Positions 44,968 through 53,393 of a stretch of DNA of 64,000 bases are shown piece after piece; the first letter of the stretch is position 1; each line of letters starts with the position of its first letter. The notes under the pieces were generated by a model. It ran no database searches and was not told the origin of the DNA. It saw only the letters and a program-made list of their open reading frames with translations. This stretch comes from Maritalea mobilis (GTDB lineage Bacteria; Pseudomonadota; Alphaproteobacteria; Rhizobiales; Devosiaceae): the NCBI RefSeq assembly GCF_004363175.1, contig NZ_SNYR01000001.1, positions 744,001 through 808,000 on the forward strand. Reading direction: 5' to 3'. Made by a program: the position numbers and the translations under genes.

Positions 44968-45702
44968 TTATTTGCCCAAGGCCTGATTGTACTGCCGCAC
45001 AGCTTCAGCAAAGCCCATCAACAGGGCATCAGCGGTGATGCCATGGCCGATGGAAACCTCGTGCAACTCCGGCAACATTTCTTTAAAGGCTGGCAAATTC
45101 TCAAGAGTCAAATCGTGCCCAGCATTGATGCCCAACCCAGCAGCTTGGGCGGCCTGCGCGGTGACACGCATGCGATGCAAATGATGGTCACCTTCTGGCG
45201 TGCCATAGCTTGCACCATAAGGGCCGGTATAAATTTCAATGCGATCCGCACCAATCTCCGCTGCATCTGGCGGCACGCTCGGATCTTCATCCACAAACAA
45301 GGAGACACGAATGCCCGCATCTTTCATCCGCTTGATGGCGGGCACCAAAAGATTATGCGCACCGCGTACATCCCAGCCATGGTCAGATGTAGCTTGATCC
45401 GGCGCATCAGGCACAAAGGTCACCTGATCCGGCATATTGGCCAACACCAAATCCAAAAACTCATCGTCCGGATAGCCTTCAATATTGAACTCTTTATCCG
45501 GATATTCGTTCTTTACCAAAGCCGCCAATTCGGGCACGTCCGAACGGCGAATATGCCGCTCATCTGGCCGTGGGTGCACAGTTATGCCATCCGCACCTGC
45601 GTCCAAAACCACGCGCCCCATGCCCACAACGCTGGGCCAAGGCAAATCACGTTGGTTGCGCAACAAGGCAACCTTGTTCAAATTCACAGAAAGCGCGGTC
45701 AT
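44968..45702 (-). CDS. pdxJ: Pyridoxine 5'-phosphate synthase
   Basis: A 244-residue TIM-barrel enzyme that condenses 1-deoxyxylulose 5-phosphate with amino-acetone phosphate in vitamin B6 synthesis. Motifs are LSVNLNKVALLRNQR at the start, ITVHPRPDERHIRRSDV near 43-59, FNIEGYPDDEF near 73 and the closing VSIGHGITADAL near 213. The proper start is the ATG at 45702 (MTALSVNLN); the upstream open frame has no family similarity. It supplies the PLP used by enzymes such as MetY. Confidence 0.95.
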   Translation of the reverse strand: MTALSVNLNKVALLRNQRDLPWPSVVGMGRVVLDAGADGITVHPRPDERHIRRSDVPELAALVKNEYPDKEFNIEGYPDDEFLDLVLANMPDQVTFVPDAPDQATSDHGWDVRGAHNLLVPAIKRMKDAGIRVSLFVDEDPSVPPDAAEIGADRIEIYTGPYGASYGTPEGDHHLHRMRVTAQAAQAAGLGINAGHDLTLENLPAFKEMLPELHEVSIGHGITADALLMGFAEAVRQYNQALGK

Positions 45703-45816
45703 AGCAGCTCCAAAATCCGGCAAGGACTCAAATTGTTCCAACCAATCGGTAAGGCAATTTGCAAAAACTGGCAACCTCACTAAAGGCCAATTGCAACAGT
45801 GAAGTGACGATAAAAC

Positions 45817-46236
45817 TTATTGTTCCCGCTCATCATATTTTCGGCGGGCCACATTCACCTCTGGCTCATTCGCAATCGCCCAATCCGCCAGCGACATGAG
45901 CGGGATAAATAAGGATTTGCCCAAATCGGTCAGCTCATATTCAACAGTGGGTGGTCGCGTATCAAACACGGTGCGGGTGACCAACCCGTCACGCTCCAAC
46001 CCGCGCAAAGTGACCGTCAGCATACGCTGGGAAATCACCTCAATATTGCGCAAAATCTCTCGGAAACGCTGTGGCCCCTGCCCCAAACAAAGCACCACCA
46101 AAACGGTCCATTTATCGCCAATCCGATCCAGAGTTTGTCGCACCGGACAAGTGCCCAGATAATCGGTTTGTTTCCACGCCGCATTCAACGCTCTAATGGC
46201 TTCTTGCTGCGCTTCAAATTCTTGTTCGTCCAACAT
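45817..46236 (-). CDS. HxlR-family transcriptional regulator
   Basis: A 139-residue winged helix-turn-helix protein with CPVRQTLDRIGDKWTVLVVL near residues 30-49 (the Cys is the position used for redox sensing in YodB/QorR-type members) and FREILRNIEVISQRMLTVTL. These regulators usually repress a neighbouring quinone or oxidoreductase gene. The divergent NmrA-like gene 103 bp away is the likely target. The intergenic repeats are described separately. Confidence 0.9.
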   Translation of the reverse strand: MLDEQEFEAQQEAIRALNAAWKQTDYLGTCPVRQTLDRIGDKWTVLVVLCLGQGPQRFREILRNIEVISQRMLTVTLRGLERDGLVTRTVFDTRPPTVEYELTDLGKSLFIPLMSLADWAIANEPEVNVARRKYDEREQ

Positions 46237-46251
46237 GGTGGTTACCTCAAG

Positions 46252-46334
46252 GTGCCTTCTGGCGAAAAAAGTGCCTTCTTTCGCCCGCTACTAATCTGGT
46301 TATATATAGCAGTTCCTTTTCGTAACCAAGGAAC
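46252..46334. promoter_or_regulatory. Repeat-bearing control region between the HxlR and NmrA genes
   Basis: GTGCCTTCT occurs twice in direct orientation at 46252-46260 and 46271-46279 (19-bp period, about two helical turns). Further on, inverted repeats GTTCCTT/AAGGAAC (46312-46334) and GGTTA/TAACC (46298-46327) lie just before the NmrA gene. The latter include that gene's ribosome site. Confidence 0.5.
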
Positions 46335-46339
46335 GATAA

Positions 46340-47227
46340 ATGACCACGACCATCACAATATTGAACGCCCTAAGCGCCCAAGCCAGCCCGCTGGTAGGCC
46401 AAGCGCTGAACAAAAACTACAAAGTTCGCGCCTTCGCGCGAAAAACGGAAAAGCTAAACAATAGATTTGGCGAAAACCCAAACCTGACCAAAGGTCACGC
46501 GGACCTAAATGACCTTAACAGCCTGATTACTGCCTTTGACGGGGCAGACGGTGCATTTGTACATTTGCCCATACCGCAAAGCCCAGAGCAACCTGGCCTG
46601 TGGCTGCAAAACATCATCGCCGCCACACGGCAAAGCAAACTGCCGCACCTCGTGTTCAGCACCTCCGGCCCCACCGGATCGCGATATGCATCGACACCAA
46701 TGATCGACGGCACAAGCGCCGCAAAATCAGCAATAGAGGCCGCAAATTTGCCTGTGACCATTCTGATGCCCACCATCTATTTGGAAAATATGCAGGTGCC
46801 GCCCTTCGTGCCGCAACTGCACAGCGACGGTATTCTCACCTACCCGCCACTGCCCGCGGATATGAAGATTGCCTTCACATCACATGTGGACCAAGCACGC
46901 TATGCCCTCGCTGCATTTGAAAAGCCAAATCTGATTGGCGAAACCATTGAAATTGCCTCTAAACCAATGCTGAACGGAGCAGAACTCGCACAGATTTTCT
47001 CAACTGCGCTGGGCCAACCCGTCAAGTTCGAGCCGCTGACACCCGAACAATTCGGCACCCAGATCGGCGAACTGTTCCAAAGCCCTGAGGTAGGCCAAGG
47101 GCTGACCGGCTTATATCAATCCATCAGTGCCCTCGGCAAAAACGGCATGGCGATTGATGTAGCAGCGCTGGAAGAAAAATTCGGCATTGAGCTTCCCAGC
47201 ATCGCTGATCAAATCGCCAACTGGTAA
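46340..47227 (+). CDS. NmrA-like NAD(P)-binding protein
   Basis: A 295-residue Rossmann-fold protein of the NmrA/quinone oxidoreductase-like atypical SDR group. It shows FARKTEKL near residue 32, LVFSTSGPTGSRYAST near 105 and LPVTILMPTIYLENM near 137. The usual N-terminal GxxGxxG is degenerate (LNALSAQASPLVGQAL). It probably senses or reduces a quinone-like or redox ligand. It is divergent from the HxlR regulator gene. The usual YtfG/QOR2 neighbours share this arrangement, which supports regulation by HxlR. Confidence 0.85.
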   Translation: MTTTITILNALSAQASPLVGQALNKNYKVRAFARKTEKLNNRFGENPNLTKGHADLNDLNSLITAFDGADGAFVHLPIPQSPEQPGLWLQNIIAATRQSKLPHLVFSTSGPTGSRYASTPMIDGTSAAKSAIEAANLPVTILMPTIYLENMQVPPFVPQLHSDGILTYPPLPADMKIAFTSHVDQARYALAAFEKPNLIGETIEIASKPMLNGAELAQIFSTALGQPVKFEPLTPEQFGTQIGELFQSPEVGQGLTGLYQSISALGKNGMAIDVAALEEKFGIELPSIADQIANW

Positions 47228-47234
47228 GATTTTG

Positions 47235-47270
47235 GAGGGCGGCCTTGCGCTGCCCCCTCCATTTTATTCA
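47235..47270 (+). terminator. Terminator-like hairpin after the NmrA gene
   Basis: GGAGGG pairs with CCCTCC around a GC-rich loop that can pair further, followed by ATTTTATT. It lies just after the stop. Confidence 0.6.
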
Positions 47271-47365
47271 AATTAACGGACCGATTAAGCCCGATCTGAT
47301 TTGCATGCCCTACGATGGCTTTTTATAAACAGGGCTCTATCCCTGTCGAAGAAGCTAAAATATCT

Positions 47366-47944
47366 ATGTCCTATCCCCGCATTATTTTCATGCGCCATGG
47401 CGAGACCGAATGGAATCTCGCTGGCCGCGCTCAAGGTCACCTCAATTCACCCCTCACAGAAAAAGGCCGAGCCCAAGCGCAAAAGCTGGGTGAAATTCTC
47501 AAACGTGAGTTGGGCACACCGAATGGCTTCACACAAATGGTCAGCCCGATTGGCCGCACTTTAGAGACCGCAGAAAACATCAAAAAGCATTTCGCTTTTG
47601 ATCCGACGCCTGTTGATTTGCTCAAGGAAATTGATCTTGGCAAGCTGAGCGGTCTGAACCGCCCCGAAATGGAAGAACAATTCCCCGAGCATATGGATGG
47701 CAAGCCGGATTATGACTGGTATTTCGGCGCACCGGGTGGCGAGACCATGGATGATATGCGCAAGCGCGCAACCCAATGGCTCGATAGCTTGACCGGACCC
47801 ACCATCGCCGTGGCCCACGGCCAAATCGGCAAAGTGATGCGCGGCATTTATCTTGGCCTGACCGATGAACAGATATTGCGCCTGAAAGAGCCGCAAGGCG
47901 TTGTGCATGTGCTGGAGAATGGCACAGAGACCATCTGGACATAA
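47366..47944 (+). CDS. Histidine phosphatase (phosphoglycerate mutase-like) family protein
   Basis: A 192-residue protein. The catalytic RHG motif is in IIFMRHGETEWNLAGRAQGH near residue 6-25. The second histidine is in IAVAHGQIGKVMRG near 147. It lacks the full insertion of true phosphoglycerate mutases, so it is a phosphatase of unknown substrate. I start at ATG 47366 (MSYPRIIFMRHG). The frame is open 17 codons upstream but the family core begins here. Confidence 0.9.
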   Translation: MSYPRIIFMRHGETEWNLAGRAQGHLNSPLTEKGRAQAQKLGEILKRELGTPNGFTQMVSPIGRTLETAENIKKHFAFDPTPVDLLKEIDLGKLSGLNRPEMEEQFPEHMDGKPDYDWYFGAPGGETMDDMRKRATQWLDSLTGPTIAVAHGQIGKVMRGIYLGLTDEQILRLKEPQGVVHVLENGTETIWT

Positions 47945-47972
47945 AAAAGGCGGCTCTAAGCCGCCTTTTCTT
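47943..47972. terminator. Bidirectional terminator between the histidine phosphatase gene and ilvH
   Basis: AAAAGGCGGCT pairs with AGCCGCCTTTT around a short loop. A-runs and T-runs on both sides serve the convergent genes. Confidence 0.9.
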
Positions 47973-47989
47973 TGACTATATCGAAGAAC

Positions 47990-48541
47990 CTACATACCTT
48001 CTTTGCCGCGCGAAATCGCGGTGAGGCCAGTGCGCACCACTTCCACAAGACCCAAAGGCTGCATCAGTGAGATAAACTGCTCAACCTTTGATGGGCGGCC
48101 TGTGATCTCAAAGACAAAACTGTCGATCGATGCATCTACAACATTCGCGCGGAATGCTTCAGCCAAACGCAATGTTTCCACTCGGTTTTCGCCTTTGCCC
48201 GCCACTTTGATCAGCGCCAATTCGCGCTCCAGCGACTCGCCCTCAGCGGTCAAATCATGCACGCGATGCACAGGCACCAAACGCTCTAATTGCAGCTTGA
48301 TCTGCGCCAAAACCTTTGGCGTCGCCACAGTAACGATGGTGATGCGTGACCGATGCCGATCATGCTCCGTTTCTGAAACCGTCAAACTATCAATGTTAAA
48401 CCCGCGGGCAGAGAAAAGCCCAACAACACGGGCCAGAACGCCCGGCTCGTTATCAACAAGAACGGTCAGTGTGTGACGCTCAACGCTTTGGCTGCGTTCC
48501 AAATCCCAACTTGGCTTAAACAAGGACCTTCCCCTTCTCAT
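47990..48541 (-). CDS. ilvH: Acetolactate synthase small (regulatory) subunit
   Basis: A 183-residue subunit that activates IlvI and gives it feedback inhibition by valine. The N-terminal ACT domain has the motif LVDNEPGVLARVVGLFSARG near residues 28-47, followed by FNIDSLTVSETEH. The second half (about 90-175) is the IlvH C-terminal ACT-like domain. It overlaps the end of ilvI by 26 bp if the ATG at 48541 is used. A TTG at 48520 with AAGGGGAAGG upstream is the alternative. It is the last gene of the ilv operon. Confidence 0.95.
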   Translation of the reverse strand: MRRGRSLFKPSWDLERSQSVERHTLTVLVDNEPGVLARVVGLFSARGFNIDSLTVSETEHDRHRSRITIVTVATPKVLAQIKLQLERLVPVHRVHDLTAEGESLERELALIKVAGKGENRVETLRLAEAFRANVVDASIDSFVFEITGRPSKVEQFISLMQPLGLVEVVRTGLTAISRGKEGM

Positions 48542-50273
48542 CAATAATGTTGCCGATATCTGCCGTATCCGGCAAAATCATCTCGTGGTGCGCCTTGCCC
48601 GATGGGATCATCGGCAAGCAGTTCTCTTCTTTCGTCACCCGGCAATCAAACAAAACAGGCTTATCGATCTCGATCATCTCCATGATCTTGTCGTCCAGCT
48701 CTTTGGGGTCATCGCACATGATGCCATAGGCCCCGAACGCTTCCGCCATCTTCACAAAGTCTGGCAAGCTGTCTGAATAAGAGTTGGAATATCGACCACC
48801 ATGCAGCAATTCCTGCCACTGGCGCACCATGCCCATATACTCATTGTTCAAAATGAAAATCTTGATCGGCAATCCATATTGAACCGCAGTCGACATTTCC
48901 TGCATGGTCATTTGAACGCTGGCCTCGCCCGCAATATCAATCACCAACGCATCGCGGTGCGCCACCTGCACGCCAACAGCCGCAGGCAAGCCATAGCCCA
49001 TGGTGCCCAAACCACCTGATGTCATCCAACGATTTGGTTGATTAAAGTGGAAATGCTGTGCCGCCCACATCTGGTGCTGACCAACCTCGGTGGTGATGTA
49101 AACATCACGTTCCTTGGTCAATTCATAAAGGCGCTCAATTGCATATTGCGGCTTGATCACATCATCAGATTTTTCATAGCGCAATGACTTAACTTCGCGC
49201 CATTTATCAATCTGCTGCAACCAAGGCTGAATATCGTCAGTGCGCGGCGCATTGGTCTTTGACCGCCACAACCGCACCATCTCTTCCAACACATGGCTAC
49301 AATCGCCAACGATTGGCAAATCAACAACGATGTTTTTGTTGATCGATGATGGATCAATATCGATGTGAATTTTGCGCGAGTTTGGCGAGAACGCATCAAT
49401 ACGCCCCGTAATCCGGTCATCAAAACGTGCGCCAACACAAATCATCAAATCGCAATCATGCATCGCCATATTGGCTTCATAAGTGCCGTGCATGCCCAAC
49501 ATGCCGAGCCATTGCTCGCCATCTGCCGGATAGGCGCCAAGGCCCATCAAGGTGGATGTCACTGGAAAACCAGTCAGCTCTGCAATTTCGCGCAGTGATT
49601 TCGTGGCTTCGTCACCTGAGTTGATCACGCCGCCGCCTGTGTAAAATACGGGGCGTTCCGCCTTCAACATCATATCCACGGCGATTTTAATCGCGTCCAA
49701 TTCACCTTCCATCTGCGGCTTGTAAGTTGGGTGGCTGGTGATGTTTGGATTGGCGTAGCTGCCAAGGGCAAACTGCACATCCTTTGGAATGTCGATCACC
49801 ACAGGACCGGGCCGTCCTGAAGTCGCCACATAAAAGGCTTCGTGCAAAATGCGCGGCAAATCTTCAACCGACTTCACCAAATAATTGTGCTTGGTGCAGT
49901 TACGGGTGATGCCAACCGTGTCACACTCTTGAAACGCATCAGAGCCAATCAAAGGCGTGGGCACCTGCCCGGTGATGCAGACCATAGGGATAGAATCGAG
50001 AAGCGCGTCGGTGAGGCCAGTCACCGCATTGGTTGCGCCGGGACCAGAAGTCACCAGCACCACGCCGCATTTACCGGTTGAACGGGCATAGCCTTCTGCA
50101 GCGTGGGTTGCCCCTTGCTCGTGCCGCACAAGAATATGCTCGACTTTGTCGTTTTGGAAAATTGCGTCATATATTGGCAGCACTGCGCCACCAGGGTAGC
50201 CGAAAATATGCTCAACCCCCTGATCAACAAGTGCCTGAATGACCATTTCTGCCCCGGTCATTTGCTCAGCCAT
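48516..50273 (-). CDS. ilvI: Acetolactate synthase large (catalytic) subunit
   Basis: A 585-residue TPP enzyme that makes 2-acetolactate or 2-aceto-2-hydroxybutyrate, the first common step to valine, leucine and isoleucine. The TPP-activating Glu is in VRHEQGATHAAEGYA near residue 51. The GxxG loop and FAD domain fit the length. At the Mg-TPP motif the sequence is IAGEASVQM..ILNNEY, with Glu where Asp is usual (GDA/GDG). Expression is very likely controlled by the leader peptide and terminator upstream. Confidence 0.96.
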   Translation of the reverse strand: MAEQMTGAEMVIQALVDQGVEHIFGYPGGAVLPIYDAIFQNDKVEHILVRHEQGATHAAEGYARSTGKCGVVLVTSGPGATNAVTGLTDALLDSIPMVCITGQVPTPLIGSDAFQECDTVGITRNCTKHNYLVKSVEDLPRILHEAFYVATSGRPGPVVIDIPKDVQFALGSYANPNITSHPTYKPQMEGELDAIKIAVDMMLKAERPVFYTGGGVINSGDEATKSLREIAELTGFPVTSTLMGLGAYPADGEQWLGMLGMHGTYEANMAMHDCDLMICVGARFDDRITGRIDAFSPNSRKIHIDIDPSSINKNIVVDLPIVGDCSHVLEEMVRLWRSKTNAPRTDDIQPWLQQIDKWREVKSLRYEKSDDVIKPQYAIERLYELTKERDVYITTEVGQHQMWAAQHFHFNQPNRWMTSGGLGTMGYGLPAAVGVQVAHRDALVIDIAGEASVQMTMQEMSTAVQYGLPIKIFILNNEYMGMVRQWQELLHGGRYSNSYSDSLPDFVKMAEAFGAYGIMCDDPKELDDKIMEMIEIDKPVLFDCRVTKEENCLPMIPSGKAHHEMILPDTADIGNIIDEKGKVLV

Positions 50274-50354
50274 AGCTCTTCTTTCTCCTCAAGCCCTATG
50301 CAATTCTTTCAAATCGCGCTTTGCCAGCTAACTTCATCACAAAGTTGTTTGGCC

Positions 50355-50381
50355 ATAAAAAAAGGCCCCTTTTGGGACCTT
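50355..50381 (-). terminator. Attenuator terminator of ilvIH
   Basis: On the minus strand AAGGTCCC (50374-50381) pairs with GGGGCCTT (50362-50369) around AAAA, with one G-U pair, followed immediately by at least six Ts. It lies between the leader peptide stop and ilvI. Confidence 0.88.
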
Positions 50382-50409
50382 GACATGCACCGACACTCAC
50401 GAACCTCAC

Positions 50410-50463
50410 TTAGATGTTCGCGCCGCCGGTGCCAATAATCACGAGTACGAGTGCCTGATGCAT
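50410..50463 (-). CDS. ilvL: ilvIH leader peptide
   Basis: A 17-residue frame, MHQALVLVIIGTGGANI, with two Leu, two Val and three Ile among 17 residues and the run LVLVII in the middle. It is read on the minus strand between a likely promoter (TTGACC/TACCAA near 50495-50523) and a terminator hairpin with a U-tract. A GCACCG in the leader can pair with CGGTGC downstream, giving the alternative pause stem expected in attenuation. Ribosome stalling at the LVLVII codons when Leu, Val or Ile tRNAs are uncharged would favour transcription of ilvIH. Confidence 0.85.
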   Translation of the reverse strand: MHQALVLVIIGTGGANI

Positions 50464-50493
50464 CTTCTGCTCAATTTAATTAGTGTTGGCGTT

Positions 50494-50523
50494 ATTGGTA
50501 GAATGACAAGATTCATTGGTCAA
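50494..50523 (-). promoter_or_regulatory. Probable promoter of the ilv leader operon
   Basis: A -35 hexamer TTGACC (50518-50523) and a -10-like TACCAA are separated by 17 bp, about 30 bp upstream of the leader ATG. The -10 match is weak. The rest of 50464-50656 shows no coding signal. Confidence 0.4.
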
Positions 50524-50656
50524 GTACCAATTTGCCCACAACCGTCCACTTCGCTTTGATTGAAATTCATTCCATCCCCACTTGACCGTACGATCTAAAT
50601 TGAAAAGACTGCGCCAAAACATTCCTTCCTTGATCTCAAAATCAGAAAGATCGGCC

Positions 50657-52051
50657 ATGAGCAATTTCAATTTGGACAATGTCACCTCTCACATTGAACA
50701 GGATTTCGACAACAGCGTTAACCGCTTGATCGAATGGCTGAAAATCCCATCAGTCTCCACTGACCCTGCCTATAATGACGATGTGCGCAAAGCGGCAGAT
50801 TGGATGATGAACGAGCTTGATGGCATGGGCTTTGAGATCAAACTGATCGAAACCGATGGCCACCCTGTTGTGTTCGCTGAGCGCAAAGCCTCTAACAAAG
50901 ATGCAAAGACCATTCTTTATTACGGCCACTATGACGTGCAGCCGGGCGATCCGTTCGAACTGTGGGACACAGCTCCATTTGAACCCACCATCGTCGACAG
51001 TATGCACGGCAAAAAGCTCGTCGCCCGTGGCGCTGAGGACGATAAGGGCCAAGTGATGACCTTCATTGAGGCGTTCCGCGCCTTTATCGCCACCCATGAT
51101 GATTTGCCCTGCAACATCAAAATCATGCTGGAAGGTGAAGAAGAAACCGGCAGCCCAAGCCTTGATAAGTTTTTGAAACAAAATAAAGACATTTTGGCCG
51201 CTGATGTGTGCGTTGTGTGCGACACCGCCATGTGGGACATCAACACCCCGGCCATCACCTATTCTTTGCGCGGCTTGATCGATGCAGAAATCAGCATCAA
51301 AGGCCCAAGCCGTGATTTGCATTCAGGCATGTATGGCGGCGCGGTGATCAACCCCTTGCACGCCCTTTCAAACATTGTGGCGCAGCTTCACGATGAAAAT
51401 GGTAAAATCCAAATTCCACACTTCTATGAAGGTGCACCGGAATTGGAAGAAGCCGAACGCGCCGCACTATCTGCGCTCAACTTTGATGATGCAGAGTTTT
51501 TGGGCGAGATTGGCTTGAAAAACACCGCAGGTGAAGACGGCTATTCAACCATCGAACGCATCTATGCGCGCCCAAGCTGCGACGTGAACGGCATGTGGGG
51601 CGGCTACATTGGCGAGGGCCATAAAACGGTTATCGCGTCTGAAGCGCATGTTAAACTGTCCTGCCGCTTGGTGGGCGACCAAGACCCAGCCAAAATTTTG
51701 CCCAATATCGAGAAGTTCTTCGCTGATCGTTTGCCAGCAGATTTCACCATGACCTTCAAAAATCACGGCGCGGCCTATGCCTTGAAACTGCCAATCGACA
51801 GCCCTTACCTCAAAGCAGCGCAAAAAGGCTTGGAAGTTGAATATCAGCGCGAGGCCAAAATGATTGGCATGGGCGGCTCCATTCCTGCCGTGGGTGCCAT
51901 TAAAAACATGCTCGGCCTTGAAAGCGTAATGGTTGGCTTTGGCTTGTCTGACGACAATATCCACAGCCCGAACGAGAAATATGAACTCACTTGCCTGCGC
52001 CGTGGCATCCGCTCACACGCTGCAATTTTGTTGGAACTGGCAAAGGTATAA
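50657..52051 (+). CDS. M20-family metallopeptidase (dipeptidase)
   Basis: A 464-residue zinc peptidase of the M20 dipeptidase group. Metal-binding motifs are YYGHYDVQPGDPFELW near residue 95, ARGAEDDKGQ near 128 and MLEGEEETGSPSLDKFL near 160. The dimerisation domain lies in the middle. It cleaves short peptides in the cytoplasm. I start at ATG 50657 (MSNFNLDNV); upstream residues are not typical of the family. It is the first of four close genes on this strand. Confidence 0.93.
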   Translation: MSNFNLDNVTSHIEQDFDNSVNRLIEWLKIPSVSTDPAYNDDVRKAADWMMNELDGMGFEIKLIETDGHPVVFAERKASNKDAKTILYYGHYDVQPGDPFELWDTAPFEPTIVDSMHGKKLVARGAEDDKGQVMTFIEAFRAFIATHDDLPCNIKIMLEGEEETGSPSLDKFLKQNKDILAADVCVVCDTAMWDINTPAITYSLRGLIDAEISIKGPSRDLHSGMYGGAVINPLHALSNIVAQLHDENGKIQIPHFYEGAPELEEAERAALSALNFDDAEFLGEIGLKNTAGEDGYSTIERIYARPSCDVNGMWGGYIGEGHKTVIASEAHVKLSCRLVGDQDPAKILPNIEKFFADRLPADFTMTFKNHGAAYALKLPIDSPYLKAAQKGLEVEYQREAKMIGMGGSIPAVGAIKNMLGLESVMVGFGLSDDNIHSPNEKYELTCLRRGIRSHAAILLELAKV

Positions 52052-52052
52052 A

Positions 52053-52388
52053 GTGAACGCATCTGAACAAATATATGCGGTGCCCGCCGACCATCCCCCC
52101 ATGGCAAAAGTGGGTGACTTTATGGATCATATCGGCACCGCAGCCTTTGAGGGCAAGACACTATTGGTCTTGCCCAAATCGGCAATAGACCCCACCTTTT
52201 TTGACCTACGGTCTGGGCTGGCGGGCGAAGTCACGCAGAAGCTGGTGAATTACCAACTTAAATGCGCGATCATCGGCGACTTTCAGGCGGAAATAGAACA
52301 GTCCAACGCCCTGCGTGATTATATTTACGAATGTAATCAGGGCCATGATATTCAATTTGTTGGGCACCAAGACGAGATCAAGTTTTAA
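52053..52388 (+). CDS. DUF4180 domain protein
   Basis: A 111-residue protein. The family signature is KCAIIGDFQAEIEQSNALRD near residues 69-88, and the end is IQFVGHQDEIKF. It begins with GTG at 52053, with AAGG about 7 nt upstream and only one base after the peptidase stop. The open frame reaches farther back inside the peptidase gene, but that stretch is not family-like. The stop overlaps the next ATG (TAATG). DUF4180 proteins have no known role. Confidence 0.82.
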   Translation: MNASEQIYAVPADHPPMAKVGDFMDHIGTAAFEGKTLLVLPKSAIDPTFFDLRSGLAGEVTQKLVNYQLKCAIIGDFQAEIEQSNALRDYIYECNQGHDIQFVGHQDEIKF

Positions 52389-52864
52389 TGACCGAATTGA
52401 GCAAATCAGAACAGCGCGTGGACGCGGTGCTCCGCGCCCACAATCTGGCGACCGAAATTGTGCGGCTGGACGACAATGCCCACACGGCGCAGCAAGCGGC
52501 AGATGCCTTGGGCATCGAAGTGGCGCAAATTGTGAAATCTTTGGTGTTTCGTGGCGCGGAAAGCGACAAGGCCTATTTGCTGTTGGTCTCCGGTGCCAAC
52601 CGTGTACATGAAAAGCGCACTGGTCGCCTGATTGGCGAAAAGCTAGGCCGCGCCGACGCAGACTTTGTGCGCGAACACACAGGTTTTGCCATTGGTGGCG
52701 TGTCACCATTGGGCGCAACAGGGCAAGTCGATATTTATATTGATGAAACCCTGTTCCAGTTCGATGAGGTTTGGGCCGCCGCTGGTCACCCAAAATCAGT
52801 ATTTCCCACCAGCGCAGCGGAACTGACCACCCTCACCGCCGCTCAAAAAATCAATGTGCTTTGA
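52388..52864 (+). CDS. YbaK/EbsC-family aminoacyl-tRNA deacylase-like protein
   Basis: A 158-residue protein of the YbaK/ProX editing family, which removes wrongly attached amino acids from tRNA-Pro or tRNA-Cys. It shows IVKSLVFRG near residue 48, LVSGANRVHEKRTG near 64 and FAIGGVSPLGATG near 98. The catalytic Lys is most likely the one in IVKSL. It overlaps the DUF4180 stop and the next gene begins inside its last codons, so the group is co-translated. Confidence 0.88.
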   Translation: MTELSKSEQRVDAVLRAHNLATEIVRLDDNAHTAQQAADALGIEVAQIVKSLVFRGAESDKAYLLLVSGANRVHEKRTGRLIGEKLGRADADFVREHTGFAIGGVSPLGATGQVDIYIDETLFQFDEVWAAAGHPKSVFPTSAAELTTLTAAQKINVL

Positions 52865-52865
52865 T

Positions 52866-53393
52866 ATGAAAAAACTGTCCCTAACCATCGCCGCGCTCGC
52901 AATATCTGCAAACCCAGCGGCGGCGCAAAGCCTCTCTGCCAATTATTTGTCGAACTTCTTCGCGCCAATCCAAGAAAGATCTATCGCGGAAAACCGCGAA
53001 TATTGCGGCTATTTCGGCCTGAATGCGGCAGGCAAATTGATCGCCACAAAGCCAAAGCGCGGCCGTGCGGACAGTTGCAGCGCCGACCCCAGCGACGAGA
53101 TGGTAGAAGTGATTGCCTCGTACCACACTCATGGCAGCTTCCACATTGATGCGGATTCCGAAACGCCATCCTCTGACGATTTGGAAGCCGATATGTATGA
53201 AGAGATCGATGGCTATGTGGCAACACCAGGCGGCCGCATTTGGAAAAATGATTGGGACCGTGGCCGCGCCATTCTTCTGTGTGACCGCAACTGCACCGTG
53301 TCTGACCCAGATTATGACAGCCAAGCCTTCCCACCCGTCAACAATAGCTACACGCTAGACGGCCTCTATAACCGGGACAATATGGACTATTAA
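52866..53393 (+). CDS. Exported DUF4329 domain protein
   Basis: A 175-residue protein with a signal peptide (MKKLSLTIAALAISANPAAA before QSL). The core VIASYHTHGSF near residue 83, then SSDDLEADMYEEIDGYV near 100, matches DUF4329. The HxH...D arrangement resembles JAB/MPN metalloprotease sites, so an enzymatic role is conceivable. It is otherwise acidic. I start at ATG 52866; the frame begins 12 nt earlier at an ATG inside ybaK. Its stop overlaps the convergent MFS gene. Confidence 0.75.
   Translation: MKKLSLTIAALAISANPAAAQSLSANYLSNFFAPIQERSIAENREYCGYFGLNAAGKLIATKPKRGRADSCSADPSDEMVEVIASYHTHGSFHIDADSETPSSDDLEADMYEEIDGYVATPGGRIWKNDWDRGRAILLCDRNCTVSDPDYDSQAFPPVNNSYTLDGLYNRDNMDY

Noticed and set aside
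47301-47564. 87-codon open frame overlapping the histidine phosphatase gene
   Set aside because: Another frame of the same DNA has the RHG catalytic motif and full family match, so this one is a shadow.
48003-48476. 157-codon open frame on the plus strand over ilvH
   Set aside because: It is a shadow of ilvH in the opposite strand, rich in Ser/Arg/Thr and without a ribosome site.
51933-52052. Extension of the DUF4180 gene back into the peptidase gene
   Set aside because: The extra residues overlap the well-supported M20 frame and are not family-like; GTG 52053 has a ribosome site.
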